Shown here piece by piece: positions 53,991-63,450 of a DNA stretch of 64,000 nt; position 1 is the first letter of the stretch, and each line of letters opens with the position of its first letter. The notes beneath the pieces are model-generated. The model did not search any database. It was not told where the DNA came from and worked only from the letters and a program-made list of their open reading frames with translations. The translations under genes and the position numbers were made by a program. This DNA comes from Levilactobacillus namurensis. GTDB lineage: Bacteria > Bacillota > Bacilli > Lactobacillales > Lactobacillaceae. The DNA lies in the NCBI RefSeq assembly GCF_032197885.1, contig NZ_CP134159.1:1178001-1242000 (forward strand), written 5' to 3'.

Positions 53991-56639
53991 ATGACGAAAA
54001 CACCGCTGTATCAGCAACCCATTACCCAGATTTATCAAACGCTGGCCACCACGGAACAGGGACTATCCCCTGATGTGGCGGCCCAACGACTGGCCCAAAA
54101 CGGTAAAAATGCGTTGAATCAGCAAAAGAAAACTACGCTCATCCAGCGCTTTTTAGGTCAGTTCAAGGACTTAATGATCATTGTCTTACTGGTCGCCGCA
54201 TTAATTGCCGGGTTGACCGGAGAAATGGTCGATGCCGTGATCATTCTGTTAGTGGTGATTCTCAATGCCGTGTTCGGAGTGTTCCAGGAAGCGAAGGCTG
54301 AAGAAGCCATTAACGCGTTAAAGGAGATGTCGGCCCCCAACGCGACGATTCGCCGGAACGGAGAAGTTCTGACGGTCAAGAGTGATGAATTAGTGGTTGG
54401 GGATGTGGTCTTACTGGAGGCCGGTGACGTGGTCCCAGCTGATCTGCGGTTAGTAGACGTTGCGGGACTTAAGGTCGAAGAATCAGCGTTGACCGGGGAA
54501 TCGGTTCCGGTGGAGAAGATCAGTGCGACGTTGACGCAAGACAACTTAGGGTTGGGTGACCGGACGAACCTGGCGTTTATGAACAGTAACGTGACCTATG
54601 GCCGGGCGACCGGAGTCGTGATTGCGACCGGGATGCAGACGGAAGTAGGCCGAATCGCGGGGATGCTGGAAGCAGCGGATGAGACGACAACGCCACTCCA
54701 GCTCAACTTGATGCAATTAGGAAAAGCGTTAACGGTTCTCATTTTGATCATCGCGGCCGTGGTCTTTGGTTTAGGACTCTGGCGGGGAACGGAGAACGTG
54801 ATCGACATGCTGTTAACGGCGATTTCGTTAGCCGTTGCGGCGATCCCAGAAGGGTTACCGGCCATTGTGACCATCACCTTGGCGTTAGGGACCCAGCGAA
54901 TGGCTAAACGCCACGCGTTAGTACGGAAACTGCCGGCCGTAGAAACGTTGGGGAGCACGGACATTATTGCTTCCGATAAGACGGGAACGTTGACGCAAAA
55001 CAAGATGACGGTGGAAAAGGTCTACCAAAACGGGCACTTGATGGAAGCCGCCGACCAACCCGTGACGGCAGATAATCCGCTGGCTCGGGTCATGATTCTC
55101 AGCAACGATACCCAGCAGATGGCGGACGGCTTGGCAGGTGACCCGACTGAAACGGCGTTGGTTCAATACCAGCTGGACCGCGAGTTTCCAGTCGATCAGA
55201 CGCTGAAAGACCTACCGCGGGTCGCTGAGATTCCGTTTGATTCAGAACGGAAGTTGATGACGACGGCCCACCCGTTGGACGATGGTCGCTTCCTTGTGGC
55301 CGTTAAGGGGGCCCCAGATGAATTACTGAAGCGGGTGACCCAAGTGGACTTAGACGGGACTGTGAGTGCGTTTACAGCGGCCCAACGGCAAGACGTCTTA
55401 GCGGTCAACCATGAGTTGGCGACCCAAGCGATTCGGGTCTTAGGCTTTGCGTACCGAATCGTTGACCAACTCCCAACCAAGTTGACCACTGAGAATACGG
55501 AACAAGAGTTGGTGTTTGCGGGATTGGTTGGGATGATCGACCCTGAGCGTCCCGAAGTGGCCCAAGCCGTCGCAGAAGCCCAGGCAGCGGGGATTCGACC
55601 CGTGATGATTACCGGTGACCACCGGGATACGGCGGCCGCGATTGCGGCGCGGTTAGGTATCATCCAGTCCGGAGAGACCCAGGCCGTCTTGACCGGGGCC
55701 GAACTTGACGCGATGGACGATGCGACGTTCCAAAAGCGGGTCGGTGATTATGCCGTCTACGCGCGGGTAGCACCGGAGCATAAGGTCCGCATCGTGAACG
55801 CTTGGCAGAAGCGTGGTAAGGTGGTCGCGATGACGGGGGATGGCGTGAACGACGCGCCCGCGTTAAAGGCCGCGGATATCGGAATTGGCATGGGGATTAC
55901 GGGAACGGAAGTGGCCAAGGGCGCCAGTGACATGGTGCTGGCCGACGATAACTTTGCGACGATCGTGGTGGCGGTTGAAGAGGGCCGAAAGGTGTTCGCC
56001 AACATTCAAAAGGCCATCCAATACTTACTTTCCGCTAACTTAGGGGAAGTCTTGACCCTCTTCATGATGACCATGTTAGGGTGGCAGATTCTGGCACCCG
56101 TCCACATCCTCTGGATCAACCTGGTGACGGATACGTTACCGGCCATTGCACTGGGCATCGAACCACTGGAACGAAACCTGATGAACCGGCCGCCACGTGG
56201 TCGGCGGTCGAACTTCTTCTCTGGTGGGGTCCTAAACGGTATCTTGTATCAAGGGTTCCTGGAAGGGGCCTTGACTCTAGGTGTTTACTGGTTTGCCATC
56301 ACGTATCCGGTGCACGCGGCGTCTGATTTGGCGCATGCCGATGCGTTGACCATGGCCTTTGCCACGTTGGGTCTGATCCAACTGTTCCATGCTTTTAACT
56401 CGAAATCGATTCACGGATCCATCTTCAAAGTGGGTCTCTGGCGAAACACCTTCTTTAACTGGGCGATTGCGATTGCCTTTGGGTTACTCGCCATGACGAT
56501 TTTGATTCCGGGCTTAAACGGGATGTTCCACGTCACGCACTTGGACCTGTACCAGTGGGCAGTGGTCGTTCTGGCAGGTATCTTGATGGTGGTCATTGTA
56601 GAAATCGTGAAGTTCTTCCAACGGCGCGTGGTAAAATAA
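53991..56639 (+). CDS. P-type cation-transporting ATPase, probable Mn2+/Ca2+ exporter
   Basis: An 882-residue type II (PMCA/SERCA-like) P-type ATPase. It has an N-terminal cation ATPase domain, actuator motif TGES, phosphorylation site D329-K-T-G-T-L-T, IPEGLPA in M4, GDGVNDAPALK hinge and about ten membrane helices. ATG 53991 follows GCAGGAGG; a longer frame from 53895 would run through the riboswitch platform. The upstream Mn2+ riboswitch and the similarity in arrangement to lactococcal YoaB point to Mn2+ efflux. Ca2+ transport remains possible. It leads an operon with an AAA and a VWA gene. Confidence 0.88.
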   Translation: MTKTPLYQQPITQIYQTLATTEQGLSPDVAAQRLAQNGKNALNQQKKTTLIQRFLGQFKDLMIIVLLVAALIAGLTGEMVDAVIILLVVILNAVFGVFQEAKAEEAINALKEMSAPNATIRRNGEVLTVKSDELVVGDVVLLEAGDVVPADLRLVDVAGLKVEESALTGESVPVEKISATLTQDNLGLGDRTNLAFMNSNVTYGRATGVVIATGMQTEVGRIAGMLEAADETTTPLQLNLMQLGKALTVLILIIAAVVFGLGLWRGTENVIDMLLTAISLAVAAIPEGLPAIVTITLALGTQRMAKRHALVRKLPAVETLGSTDIIASDKTGTLTQNKMTVEKVYQNGHLMEAADQPVTADNPLARVMILSNDTQQMADGLAGDPTETALVQYQLDREFPVDQTLKDLPRVAEIPFDSERKLMTTAHPLDDGRFLVAVKGAPDELLKRVTQVDLDGTVSAFTAAQRQDVLAVNHELATQAIRVLGFAYRIVDQLPTKLTTENTEQELVFAGLVGMIDPERPEVAQAVAEAQAAGIRPVMITGDHRDTAAAIAARLGIIQSGETQAVLTGAELDAMDDATFQKRVGDYAVYARVAPEHKVRIVNAWQKRGKVVAMTGDGVNDAPALKAADIGIGMGITGTEVAKGASDMVLADDNFATIVVAVEEGRKVFANIQKAIQYLLSANLGEVLTLFMMTMLGWQILAPVHILWINLVTDTLPAIALGIEPLERNLMNRPPRGRRSNFFSGGVLNGILYQGFLEGALTLGVYWFAITYPVHAASDLAHADALTMAFATLGLIQLFHAFNSKSIHGSIFKVGLWRNTFFNWAIAIAFGLLAMTILIPGLNGMFHVTHLDLYQWAVVVLAGILMVVIVEIVKFFQRRVVK

Positions 56640-56670
56640 GCCTAAACGCTTTAAAAGGAGGAACTAAGCC

Positions 56671-57849
56671 GTGGCACTCACTTATTCGGAATGTTTACAG
56701 GCGATTGAGGTGGTTTTGGCAACCGATAGCGTCCCCACAATCGTGGGTGAGGCGGGTATCGGGAAGTCCGCCTTAGTGGCGGAACTGGCCCAAAAACGAG
56801 GCGCCAAGTTGTTTACGACGGTGGTTAGTTTGGTTGAAAAAGGTGATCTGGTGATCCCAGTTCCCCCGTTGACCAGCGATTCATTCGTCCAGACGAAACA
56901 TTTTGGTCGGTTAGCCGACGTTCAGTTTGGCTATTCGCATACCTTGGTCGCCCTGATTCGGCAAGCGGAAGCACACCCAGATCAGGAGATCATCTGGTTC
57001 TTAGACGAGTTCAACCGGGGAACCCAAGCCGTTCAAAGTGAACTGATGAACCTGGTCTTGCAACGCCAGATCAACGGGTTGCAACTTCCTCAGCAAGTTC
57101 ATCTGATCTTAGCGGAGAACCCCGATGCAACCATGGCAGGCTTTGCGGCTAGCCATTACGGGGTGACCCCTGGGGATGCGGCAATCGTGGACCGTACCAC
57201 CCGGTTAGTACTTCAGGCGGACTCCACGACTTGGTTAACTTGGGCGACGACTCAGGTGGCCGGTGTGCCCCGGGTCAGTCCCTTAGTAACCACTTATCTC
57301 ACCGATCACCCGGCAGAACTGACCGGAACGGTGACCCAGGCAACACCAGACGATGACCTGCGACCAACGCCCCGGGCGTGGACGCGGGTCTCTGGTCTGT
57401 TACGGGAGTTAGACCACCGTGACTTGTTGGGACAAGCGGCTCTGGTGCAGGAGCTGATCCGTGGGAACCTGGGGGATGCTGTTGGTTCAGCATTTTCAGG
57501 GTACGTCCTCGAACACCGAGCAACGTTGACGGTCGCTGAAGCGTATACGGCTCCCGATGCGGTGACCCGGTTCACTCAGCTCACGCTAGCTCAACAACAG
57601 CGCTTGCTGGCCCAGGCGGTGGGTTCTCAGCGGGACTGGCCACTGACCACTGGGCGGTGGGCTCAACGCTTTGATGAACTGTTACGGGCCTGCCCACCGG
57701 ATGGTCAGTTTGCAATCGCTCGGGCGGTTGCGCAGGCACCGAATTTATTGGAAGAGTTACAAGCCCAGACGGCAACCGTTCCGGCAGTCGCTAAGTTATA
57801 TGCGGAACTGACAACGATTGGTCAGCGGGGCAGTCAGATCGAGGTGTAG
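56671..57849 (+). CDS. MoxR-like AAA+ ATPase
   Basis: A 392-residue ATPase with Walker A GEAGIGKS (K32, S33), Walker B IIWFLDEFNRG (D112, E113), LAENPD sensor-like region and a C-terminal helical part. AAA_5/MoxR proteins act with VWA partners as chaperones that remodel or load cofactors onto client complexes. The GTG start has AAAGGAGGA nearby, 32 bases after the ATPase gene, and the VWA gene follows after four bases. The client here is not known; the operon suggests something linked to the metal ATPase or metal stress. Confidence 0.85.
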   Translation: MALTYSECLQAIEVVLATDSVPTIVGEAGIGKSALVAELAQKRGAKLFTTVVSLVEKGDLVIPVPPLTSDSFVQTKHFGRLADVQFGYSHTLVALIRQAEAHPDQEIIWFLDEFNRGTQAVQSELMNLVLQRQINGLQLPQQVHLILAENPDATMAGFAASHYGVTPGDAAIVDRTTRLVLQADSTTWLTWATTQVAGVPRVSPLVTTYLTDHPAELTGTVTQATPDDDLRPTPRAWTRVSGLLRELDHRDLLGQAALVQELIRGNLGDAVGSAFSGYVLEHRATLTVAEAYTAPDAVTRFTQLTLAQQQRLLAQAVGSQRDWPLTTGRWAQRFDELLRACPPDGQFAIARAVAQAPNLLEELQAQTATVPAVAKLYAELTTIGQRGSQIEV

Positions 57850-57853
57850 TGGG

Positions 57854-59176
57854 ATGCGCAGTTTGACAGCAAGCTTACAACGCCTAGCTGATCTGCCTGC
57901 TCAGACGCAATTTAGGGCAACCCAGCAAGTGTATCGCGATGCCGTGATGTATCTGTTACGGACGGACCCCTTTTATGGCCGGGTGCTCAGCCAACTGACC
58001 CTTAAGCTTCGTTCGGGGTCCGCCGTGCTGGCACTGCGGGCGGCAGCCCACGAGTGGCAACTTGTGGTCGATCCTGGACGGTTGGCTAAGGCTAATTGGA
58101 CGGGGCCACAATGGTTAGCCATGTTGCGGCACACGGTGCTTCATCTCTTGTGGCAGCATCCGGAACGGTACGCAGCGGCCTTGAAGTCGCCCCATCAGGC
58201 GGCGTTGGTTCGCTGGGCAACGGATGCGGCGGTCAACGACTATTTAACGGATTTACCGGCGCAGGCGATTACTAGTCGCCGATTGCAGGCGTTGGTGGGA
58301 CGACCGGTCGCACGCCGTCAGGATTCTAACGCGTATTGGCAGGTCTTACAGCGCTGGCAACGACGAACTCAACCGGGCCACGACTTACCGCAACGGGGAC
58401 CGAACGACGCTACAGCTGGCCGTCCCGTGGACGCAGCGACTGCGTGGGATGATCACCAGACCTGGACTGAGGCGCCGGCTGACTCGGCCTTAGAGCGTCA
58501 GCAATGGCGCCAGCAGTTATTTGCCACTACCGCTGCAGAATTATCGGCGAAGCAACGCGGAACGTTACCTGGTGCCATTCGGGCGGCCTTAGCTGTTGTG
58601 CCGGCTCAACGACCGTTAAACTGGCGGGCATTACTGCAGCGCTATCTGGGACAGGTCCCAGCTGGACGTCAGCCCGCTTATGGGCGGTTCAATCGGCGAC
58701 AACCTTATCGGATGGACTTACCCGGTCAAGTTGTGCAGACTTGGCAGGAGATTCGGGTCTTCGTGGATGAGTCGGGATCGATGGGCAACCAGGAGATTGG
58801 CGACTTATTGGGACAGTTAGCGGGGCTCTTGGCCCTATATCCGGCGTCAATCACGGTCTATCCGTTCGATACGCAGGTCCACCTAACCGAGCGGTACCAG
58901 TTTACGGGCCGGGTCCATGACGTACAACGCGTTGGCGGCGGGGGGACCCGCTTCCAAGCGGTGTTCGATGCCTTACCGCGCCTGACGCGTCAAGCGGGAC
59001 AATTGACGATTATCCTGACCGATGGCTATGGCGAAGACCATGTAACGGGGGCCCAATCAGGCAATCTGGTCTGGTTACTGACCAGCCCGGCGACACAGTT
59101 GTCGGTACAACCAGCACCGGGCGTGGTGATTAGCTTAGCGGATAATCCAGAATGGCAAGCCCAACGGGAGGGATAA
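57854..59176 (+). CDS. VWA-domain protein (CoxE/DUF2201-like putative metallopeptidase-related)
   Basis: A 440-residue soluble protein. The N-terminal half (about 30-200) has an HTVLHLLWQHPERY stretch resembling a degenerate zinc-peptidase helix (HxxxH-like spacing is not canonical) as in DUF2201 proteins. The C-terminal half is a VWA domain with MIDAS motif D305-E-S-G-S309 and GGGGTRFQAVFD. ATG 57854 behind AGTGGG is used; the longer frame overlaps the AAA gene. AAA plus VWA pairs work together as MoxR/CoxE systems. No signal peptide or membrane segment is seen. Confidence 0.8.
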   Translation: MRSLTASLQRLADLPAQTQFRATQQVYRDAVMYLLRTDPFYGRVLSQLTLKLRSGSAVLALRAAAHEWQLVVDPGRLAKANWTGPQWLAMLRHTVLHLLWQHPERYAAALKSPHQAALVRWATDAAVNDYLTDLPAQAITSRRLQALVGRPVARRQDSNAYWQVLQRWQRRTQPGHDLPQRGPNDATAGRPVDAATAWDDHQTWTEAPADSALERQQWRQQLFATTAAELSAKQRGTLPGAIRAALAVVPAQRPLNWRALLQRYLGQVPAGRQPAYGRFNRRQPYRMDLPGQVVQTWQEIRVFVDESGSMGNQEIGDLLGQLAGLLALYPASITVYPFDTQVHLTERYQFTGRVHDVQRVGGGGTRFQAVFDALPRLTRQAGQLTIILTDGYGEDHVTGAQSGNLVWLLTSPATQLSVQPAPGVVISLADNPEWQAQREG

Positions 59177-59178
59177 CG

Positions 59179-59475
59179 ATGACGCAGATGTTAACGGCCG
59201 CGGAATTACGGGCCTTGATCTTACAGCAGCCGGCTTACCTCAATGCGCAGGCCATTTTGGCCGATGATTGGGGTGGCCGGACAACGGCGAACCCACTGTA
59301 TCAGGCGCCCATCAGCATCGCGGATCTTCGCTTTGTGCGGGACCTGCAAGCCAGTGGGGTGAGTCCAGTGGTCTTGGATTTCACGGATTATGGGGCGGTT
59401 CAGACTTGGATCAGCCAGCATCAGACCTACCTGACACCGAACGTGATCAGCTGGTTGCGCCGCCCGTTTGAATAA
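59179..59475 (+). CDS. Small unknown protein, last gene of AAA/VWA operon
   Basis: A 98-residue soluble protein with no family I can name. It starts two bases after the VWA stop, preceded by GGGAGGG, so it is coupled to it. Features are an N-terminal helical part, an aspartate/tryptophan patch (ADDWGGRTTANPLYQ, about 27-41) and IADLRFVRDLQASGVSPVVL. It may be an accessory subunit or substrate adaptor of the AAA/VWA pair, but this is only inferred from position. Confidence 0.72.
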   Translation: MTQMLTAAELRALILQQPAYLNAQAILADDWGGRTTANPLYQAPISIADLRFVRDLQASGVSPVVLDFTDYGAVQTWISQHQTYLTPNVISWLRRPFE

Positions 59476-59483
59476 TTTAAAGG

Positions 59484-59528
59484 TGTAAAGAAAAAACTCT
59501 TTACATCATATCCAGAAACTGGTATATT
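59484..59528 (+). promoter_or_regulatory. rpsP promoter with inverted repeat over the -35
   Basis: TTTACA (59500-59505) and TATATT (59523-59528) are spaced by 17 bases. A perfect 7-base inverted repeat TGTAAAG / CTTTACA (59484-59490, 59499-59505, 8-base loop) covers the -35. It may be an operator or the end of the preceding transcript. It makes rpsP independent of the operon upstream. Confidence 0.7.
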
Positions 59529-59562
59529 ATTACACGTTGAAAGAAATACAGGAGGTGTCTAC

Positions 59563-59838
59563 ATGTCAGTAAAGATTCGTCTGAAGCGGATGGGTTCTAA
59601 GAAGCGCCCATTCTACCGGATCGTGGTTGCCGATTCTCGGAGCCCTCGTGATGGCCGTTTTATCGAAAACGTTGGGACTTATAACCCAGTTACGAACCCA
59701 GCTCAAGTTAAGTTGAACGAAGAATCGATCATGAACTGGTTGAACAATGGTGCTCAACCTTCAGATACGGTTAAGAACTTGCTTTCGAACGCCGGGATCA
59801 TGAAGCAATACCACGAAGCTAAGTACACTAAAAAGTAG
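59563..59838 (+). CDS. rpsP: 30S ribosomal protein S16
   Basis: A 91-residue protein starting [20 protein letters not shown] with [12 protein letters not shown], standard S16. AGGAGG precedes the ATG. It starts the rpsP-khpA run normally directly downstream of ffh. Confidence 0.98.
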   Translation: MSVKIRLKRMGSKKRPFYRIVVADSRSPRDGRFIENVGTYNPVTNPAQVKLNEESIMNWLNNGAQPSDTVKNLLSNAGIMKQYHEAKYTKK

Positions 59839-59847
59839 TGATTAGCC

Positions 59848-60108
59848 ATGACCGATTTTAAGGCATTAATTCTTGCAATTGTAAGCCCACTGGTAGATCA
59901 TCCGGACGCGTTAGCTGTTTCTATGACAGAGACCGACCGGTTCTACGAGTATCGGTTAGCTGTTCATCCGGACGACGTTGGTCGGGTGATTGGTAAGCAA
60001 GGCCGTGTGGCACAGGCTATCCGGACAATCGTCTATAGCGTGCGCGTGCAGGGCAATAAACGGGTTCGGCTCATCATTGATGACCAACCAGCAAAGACAC
60101 TCGAGTGA
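59848..60108 (+). CDS. khpA: KH-domain RNA-binding protein KhpA
   Basis: An 86-residue single-KH protein with the GxxG loop in VGRVIGKQGRVAQAIR. Forms an RNA-binding complex with KhpB/EloR and influences cell elongation. Nine bases after rpsP. A hairpin overlaps its stop codon. Confidence 0.95.
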   Translation: MTDFKALILAIVSPLVDHPDALAVSMTETDRFYEYRLAVHPDDVGRVIGKQGRVAQAIRTIVYSVRVQGNKRVRLIIDDQPAKTLE

Positions 60109-60135
60109 GGCGGCGACGTTTCCTCGAGTTTTTTG
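60100..60135 (+). terminator. Terminator overlapping the khpA stop
   Basis: The arms ACTCGAG and CTCGAGT enclose a 17-base loop containing the stop codon and are followed by six T residues. Confidence 0.75.
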
Positions 60136-60169
60136 TAGCATATTTTTAAAGACAACGAAGCTAAAACTA

Positions 60170-60209
60170 CCGCTTTACAGCCGGTCACAGTGCGGCATCC
60201 GTAAAGCGG
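60170..60209 (+). promoter_or_regulatory. Strong hairpin in the rimM leader
   Basis: The outer stem CCGCTTTAC / GTAAAGCGG and inner AGCCGG-type pairing form a stable hairpin about 25 bases before the rimM start, with no T-run. It may be a leader control element or mRNA-stabilising structure; identity unknown. Confidence 0.5.
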
Positions 60210-60233
60210 CTCACCAAGATAGGAGAAGGATTA

Positions 60234-60752
60234 ATGGCGTACTATACTGTAGGAACTCTGGTAAACACGCACGGCATTAAAGGGGAAGTCCGGGTCGTGG
60301 CCACGACTGATTTCCCCCAGAGCCGGTTTGCGGTGGGCGCGACTCTGTTTGCCTTTATGCCGAATCAGCCAACGCCCATTCAACTGACCGTTAAGACGGT
60401 GCGGCAACATAAGAACTTTTATCTACTCAGTTTTGCGGGACGCCCATCCATTAACGACGTTGAGGGATTGAAGACGGCGGTCTTGAAGATTGATGATGAT
60501 CAATTACAGGCGGATGACCTAAAGCCAGGGGAATACTACTACCACCAAATCGTGGGCTTATCCGTGGTGACGGAAGATGGGGAACCGTTAGGAACCATTA
60601 AAGAAATCTTGTCACCAGGGGCCAACGACGTGTGGGTCGTGGCGCGACCGGGGCAGTCCGACCTGCTATTGCCCAAAATCGACCAGGTGATTAAACGGGT
60701 CGACTTGGACCAGCACCAAGTGACCGTAGAATTAATGGAGGGGCTAGACTAA
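60234..60752 (+). CDS. rimM: 16S rRNA processing protein RimM
   Basis: Assembly factor for the 30S head, binding S19. The 172-residue protein has an N-terminal RimM barrel ([19 protein letters not shown]) and a PRC-barrel-like C-terminus ([23 protein letters not shown]). Its stop overlaps the trmD ATG by one base. Confidence 0.96.
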   Translation: MAYYTVGTLVNTHGIKGEVRVVATTDFPQSRFAVGATLFAFMPNQPTPIQLTVKTVRQHKNFYLLSFAGRPSINDVEGLKTAVLKIDDDQLQADDLKPGEYYYHQIVGLSVVTEDGEPLGTIKEILSPGANDVWVVARPGQSDLLLPKIDQVIKRVDLDQHQVTVELMEGLD

Positions 60753-61525
60753 TGCGAATTGACGTCTTAAGTTTATTTCCCGACATGTTTAGTGGTCCCA
60801 TGCACGATTCAATCGTGGGTAAGGCCATTGAGAATGGCCATTTGACGATGCCCGTGACTAACTTCCGGGATTATTCGACGAACAAGCACGGTAACGTGGA
60901 CGATTACCCCTTTGGCGGGGGCGCGGGGATGTTGTTACAGCCTCAGCCCATCTTTGATGCGTTAGCGGCGACACAAGCGCAGGCGGCTGCTGAAGGCCTT
61001 CCTAAGGGCCGGGTGATTCTGACCGACCCAGCGGGTGTGACCTTTGACCAGCACGTTGCGGAGACGTTTGCCCACGAAGACCACCTGACGTTCCTGTGCG
61101 GCCATTATGAGGGCTATGATGAACGAATTCGCCAGCTGGTGACGGATGAGGTCTCTTTAGGGGACTTCGTGTTGACCGGCGGCGAATTGCCGACGATGGT
61201 CATGATCGATGCCACTGTGCGGTTGTTGCCCGGGGTCTTAGGCAACGCGGAGTCGGCGCCGGGAGACTCCTTCTCAACGGGGCTGCTGGAGTACCCGCAA
61301 TACACGCGGCCAGCAGATTTCCGGGGGATGCCGGTGCCCGATGTCTTGATTAGTGGAAACCATCAGAAAATCGACGAATGGCGGCTCAAGGAGTCTCTTC
61401 GACGGACTTACTTGCGCCGACCGGATCTGATTGACCACCAGCAGTTGACGCCGTTACAGAAGCGGTTGCTCGCGGATGTACGGATTGAAGAAGAGGAACG
61501 ACAAAAGCAGGAGTCAAGAAAATAA
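60752..61525 (+). CDS. trmD: tRNA (guanine-37-N1)-methyltransferase
   Basis: Makes m1G37, preventing frameshifting. The 257-residue SPOUT knot enzyme starts [17 protein letters not shown] and has [40 protein letters not shown] and the dimer-site [14 protein letters not shown]. Overlaps rimM; rplS has its own promoter downstream. Confidence 0.97.
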   Translation: MRIDVLSLFPDMFSGPMHDSIVGKAIENGHLTMPVTNFRDYSTNKHGNVDDYPFGGGAGMLLQPQPIFDALAATQAQAAAEGLPKGRVILTDPAGVTFDQHVAETFAHEDHLTFLCGHYEGYDERIRQLVTDEVSLGDFVLTGGELPTMVMIDATVRLLPGVLGNAESAPGDSFSTGLLEYPQYTRPADFRGMPVPDVLISGNHQKIDEWRLKESLRRTYLRRPDLIDHQQLTPLQKRLLADVRIEEEERQKQESRK

Positions 61526-61527
61526 CC

Positions 61528-61556
61528 TTTACAGGGGTTAGCAGATATGCTACACT
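61528..61556 (+). promoter_or_regulatory. rplS promoter
   Basis: TTTACA (61528-61533) and TACACT (61551-61556) are spaced by 17 bases, directly after the trmD stop. Confidence 0.75.
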
Positions 61557-61564
61557 TATTTTTG

Positions 61565-61625
61565 GCTGTTTAGCCACATAAACAACATTCCGCTGTCGAA
61601 ACTGAGAATGAATGTTGGCGAAAGG
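61565..61625 (+). promoter_or_regulatory. L19 leader RNA
   Basis: The short untranslated region before rplS can form a hairpin AACATTC...GAATGTT with the internal bulge expected for the Bacillota L19 leader, an autoregulatory RNA. Assigned by position and fold. Confidence 0.6.
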
Positions 61626-61637
61626 AAAGAATAAATT

Positions 61638-61994
61638 ATGCGCCAAAACCAATTAATTGCTAAGATTAACCAAGCTCAATTACGTGATGACTTACCAGAC
61701 TTCCGTGCTGGGGATACTGTTCGGGTTCACGCCCGGATCGTTGAAGGTACCCGCGAACGGATCCAATTGTTCGAAGGTGTCGTTATCAAGTGTAAGGGTG
61801 CCGGTGTCCAAGCGACCTACACTGTTCGTAAGATCAGTAACGGGATCGGTGTGGAACGGATCTTCCCATTACACTCACCACGTGTTGCTAAGATTGATGT
61901 TGTTCGTCAAGGTAAGGTTCGTCGTAACAAGCTTTACTACTTACGTGACCTTAACGGTAAGGCTGCGCGGATTCCAGAACGTCGCCGCGGCTAA
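61638..61994 (+). CDS. rplS: 50S ribosomal protein L19
   Basis: A 118-residue protein with [30 protein letters not shown] and FPLHSPRV, conserved L19 at the subunit interface. GGAAAG-type ribosome site precedes the ATG. Ends the conserved block. Confidence 0.98.
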   Translation: MRQNQLIAKINQAQLRDDLPDFRAGDTVRVHARIVEGTRERIQLFEGVVIKCKGAGVQATYTVRKISNGIGVERIFPLHSPRVAKIDVVRQGKVRRNKLYYLRDLNGKAARIPERRRG

Positions 61995-61996
61995 TC

Positions 61997-62043
61997 AACA
62001 ACACAAAAAAACACCAACCCTTGTGGTCGGTGTTTTTTTGTGT
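61997..62043. terminator. Bidirectional terminator between rplS and hicD
   Basis: ACACAAAAAAACACC and GGTGTTTTTTTGTGT form a perfect 15-base stem with T-runs on both strands, between convergent genes. Confidence 0.92.
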
Positions 62044-62050
62044 CCAATTT

Positions 62051-62962
62051 TTAGTTAAGGTTCTTCTTGATGTAATCGGCGGAAGCCTGCAGCTTGTCGA
62101 GTTCGTCTTGTGGTAGGTCCAAAGTGATCTGTTGTTCAACCCCTTGGCGACCGATAATGGCTGGGTAGGAGAGGTAAGTACCATACTCAGCGCGGTAGTT
62201 GGAGATGGGAAGTTCCTCGTGGGCGTCGTTGATGACGGCCATCGCTAAGCGAACGGCAGCGGTTGAAACCCCGTAGTTGGTGTAGCCCTTGCCGTTAAAG
62301 ACGGTGAAGCCACCCATCCGGACGTCTTCGTTGATCTGGTCGAGGTCCAAGCCTTGTTTGGCAGCTAGGTCCGCGACGGGTTGATCCAGAACTTTGACGG
62401 TGGACCAGGCTGTGAATTGGGAGTTTCCGTGTTCACCCAAGTTGTAGCCTTCAACGGAGCGGGGATCGACGTGGAAGGCCTTACCGACGGCGCGTTTCAT
62501 CCGAGCGCCGTCCAAGAGGGTCCCGGTCCCGATGACCCGTTCCTTAGGAAGTCCGGTGAGTTCTTGATAGAGGGAGGTCATGACGTCATTGGGATTGCTG
62601 ATGACGACTAAGGTCCCGTTGAACTTGGTTTGTTTGAGCTCGTTAGCGACGGCTTTGACGTCGTCACCGGTGGGCTTGAGTTCGGCAAAGCGGTTGGGAT
62701 GATCGCCCCCTAGGAGTTTGATATGCCCCACGGAAGAAATCACGACGTCCGCGTCGTCTAATTGGTGATAATCGTTGACGTAGATGTTGGTGTGGTAAGG
62801 CAGGTTCGCCATGGCGTCTTCGAAGTCCAGGGCGTCAGCTTGGACTTTCTTGAGGTTCTGGTCGATGAGCACCAGTTCATCAACGAAGCCTCCTGCGACA
62901 ATGTAATGCGCGCAAGCTGCTCCGACGTTGCCCATGCCAATGATGCCAATTTTTCTAGTCAT
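62051..62962 (-). CDS. L-2-hydroxyisocaproate dehydrogenase-like (lactate/malate dehydrogenase family)
   Basis: NADH-dependent reduction of branched 2-ketoacids (or pyruvate) to L-2-hydroxyacids. The 303-residue protein has the Rossmann loop [41 protein letters not shown] and the catalytic [30 protein letters not shown] in the substrate loop, and the overall likeness to HicDH of heterofermentative lactobacilli, argue against plain L-LDH. ATG 62962 is chosen: GAGGAG lies about ten bases upstream, whereas the GTG at 62971 abuts it. It is monocistronic, convergent with rplS. Confidence 0.85.
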   Translation of the reverse strand: MTRKIGIIGMGNVGAACAHYIVAGGFVDELVLIDQNLKKVQADALDFEDAMANLPYHTNIYVNDYHQLDDADVVISSVGHIKLLGGDHPNRFAELKPTGDDVKAVANELKQTKFNGTLVVISNPNDVMTSLYQELTGLPKERVIGTGTLLDGARMKRAVGKAFHVDPRSVEGYNLGEHGNSQFTAWSTVKVLDQPVADLAAKQGLDLDQINEDVRMGGFTVFNGKGYTNYGVSTAAVRLAMAVINDAHEELPISNYRAEYGTYLSYPAIIGRQGVEQQITLDLPQDELDKLQASADYIKKNLN

Positions 62963-63343
62963 TGAAGCCACTCCTCATAAACAAAATTTTTATACATGAA
63001 ACCACTTTCATTATACGCTTGATTTTGGGCGGGTTCGAGGGGGAGAGGTATCGAACTTTGCGAAAGCAAATTTATAGTTAAATGGGAAAAAGTTGTCAAG
63101 ACGTCTTTTTCTTAAATGTGGGGTCAAGAAAAGTGAGTATTTTCCTGAATTTAAGTGCAGAGACGAGTATACTTTTCTGAGTGGGAACCACTAGATAGTG
63201 TGATTAATCAAAAAAAGACAACTGTATATAGTGATTCGTGCAATTATACAGTTGTAGTTAACGGTTTATGCAAAAGTGATATTTTACACAATTAGGAGCA
63301 TCAAGCGGGTTTAGGTACTTATTTGTTTTTTGTCAAAATAGGA

Positions 63344-63370
63344 CTATTTTGAAACACAATGTCAAAATAG
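63344..63370 (+). promoter_or_regulatory. Inverted repeat, candidate operator
   Basis: Perfect 9-base arms CTATTTTGA and TCAAAATAG separated by nine bases. The right arm overlaps one of three direct repeats TGTCAAAATA. The binding protein is unknown. Confidence 0.5.
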
Positions 63371-63450
63371 AGATAACGCTGGTATAAAAAAGCGCTAAAT
63401 TTGTCAAAATATTGGCTGTGTGGTTAATTTGGCCATGGTAGGATAAAGCT

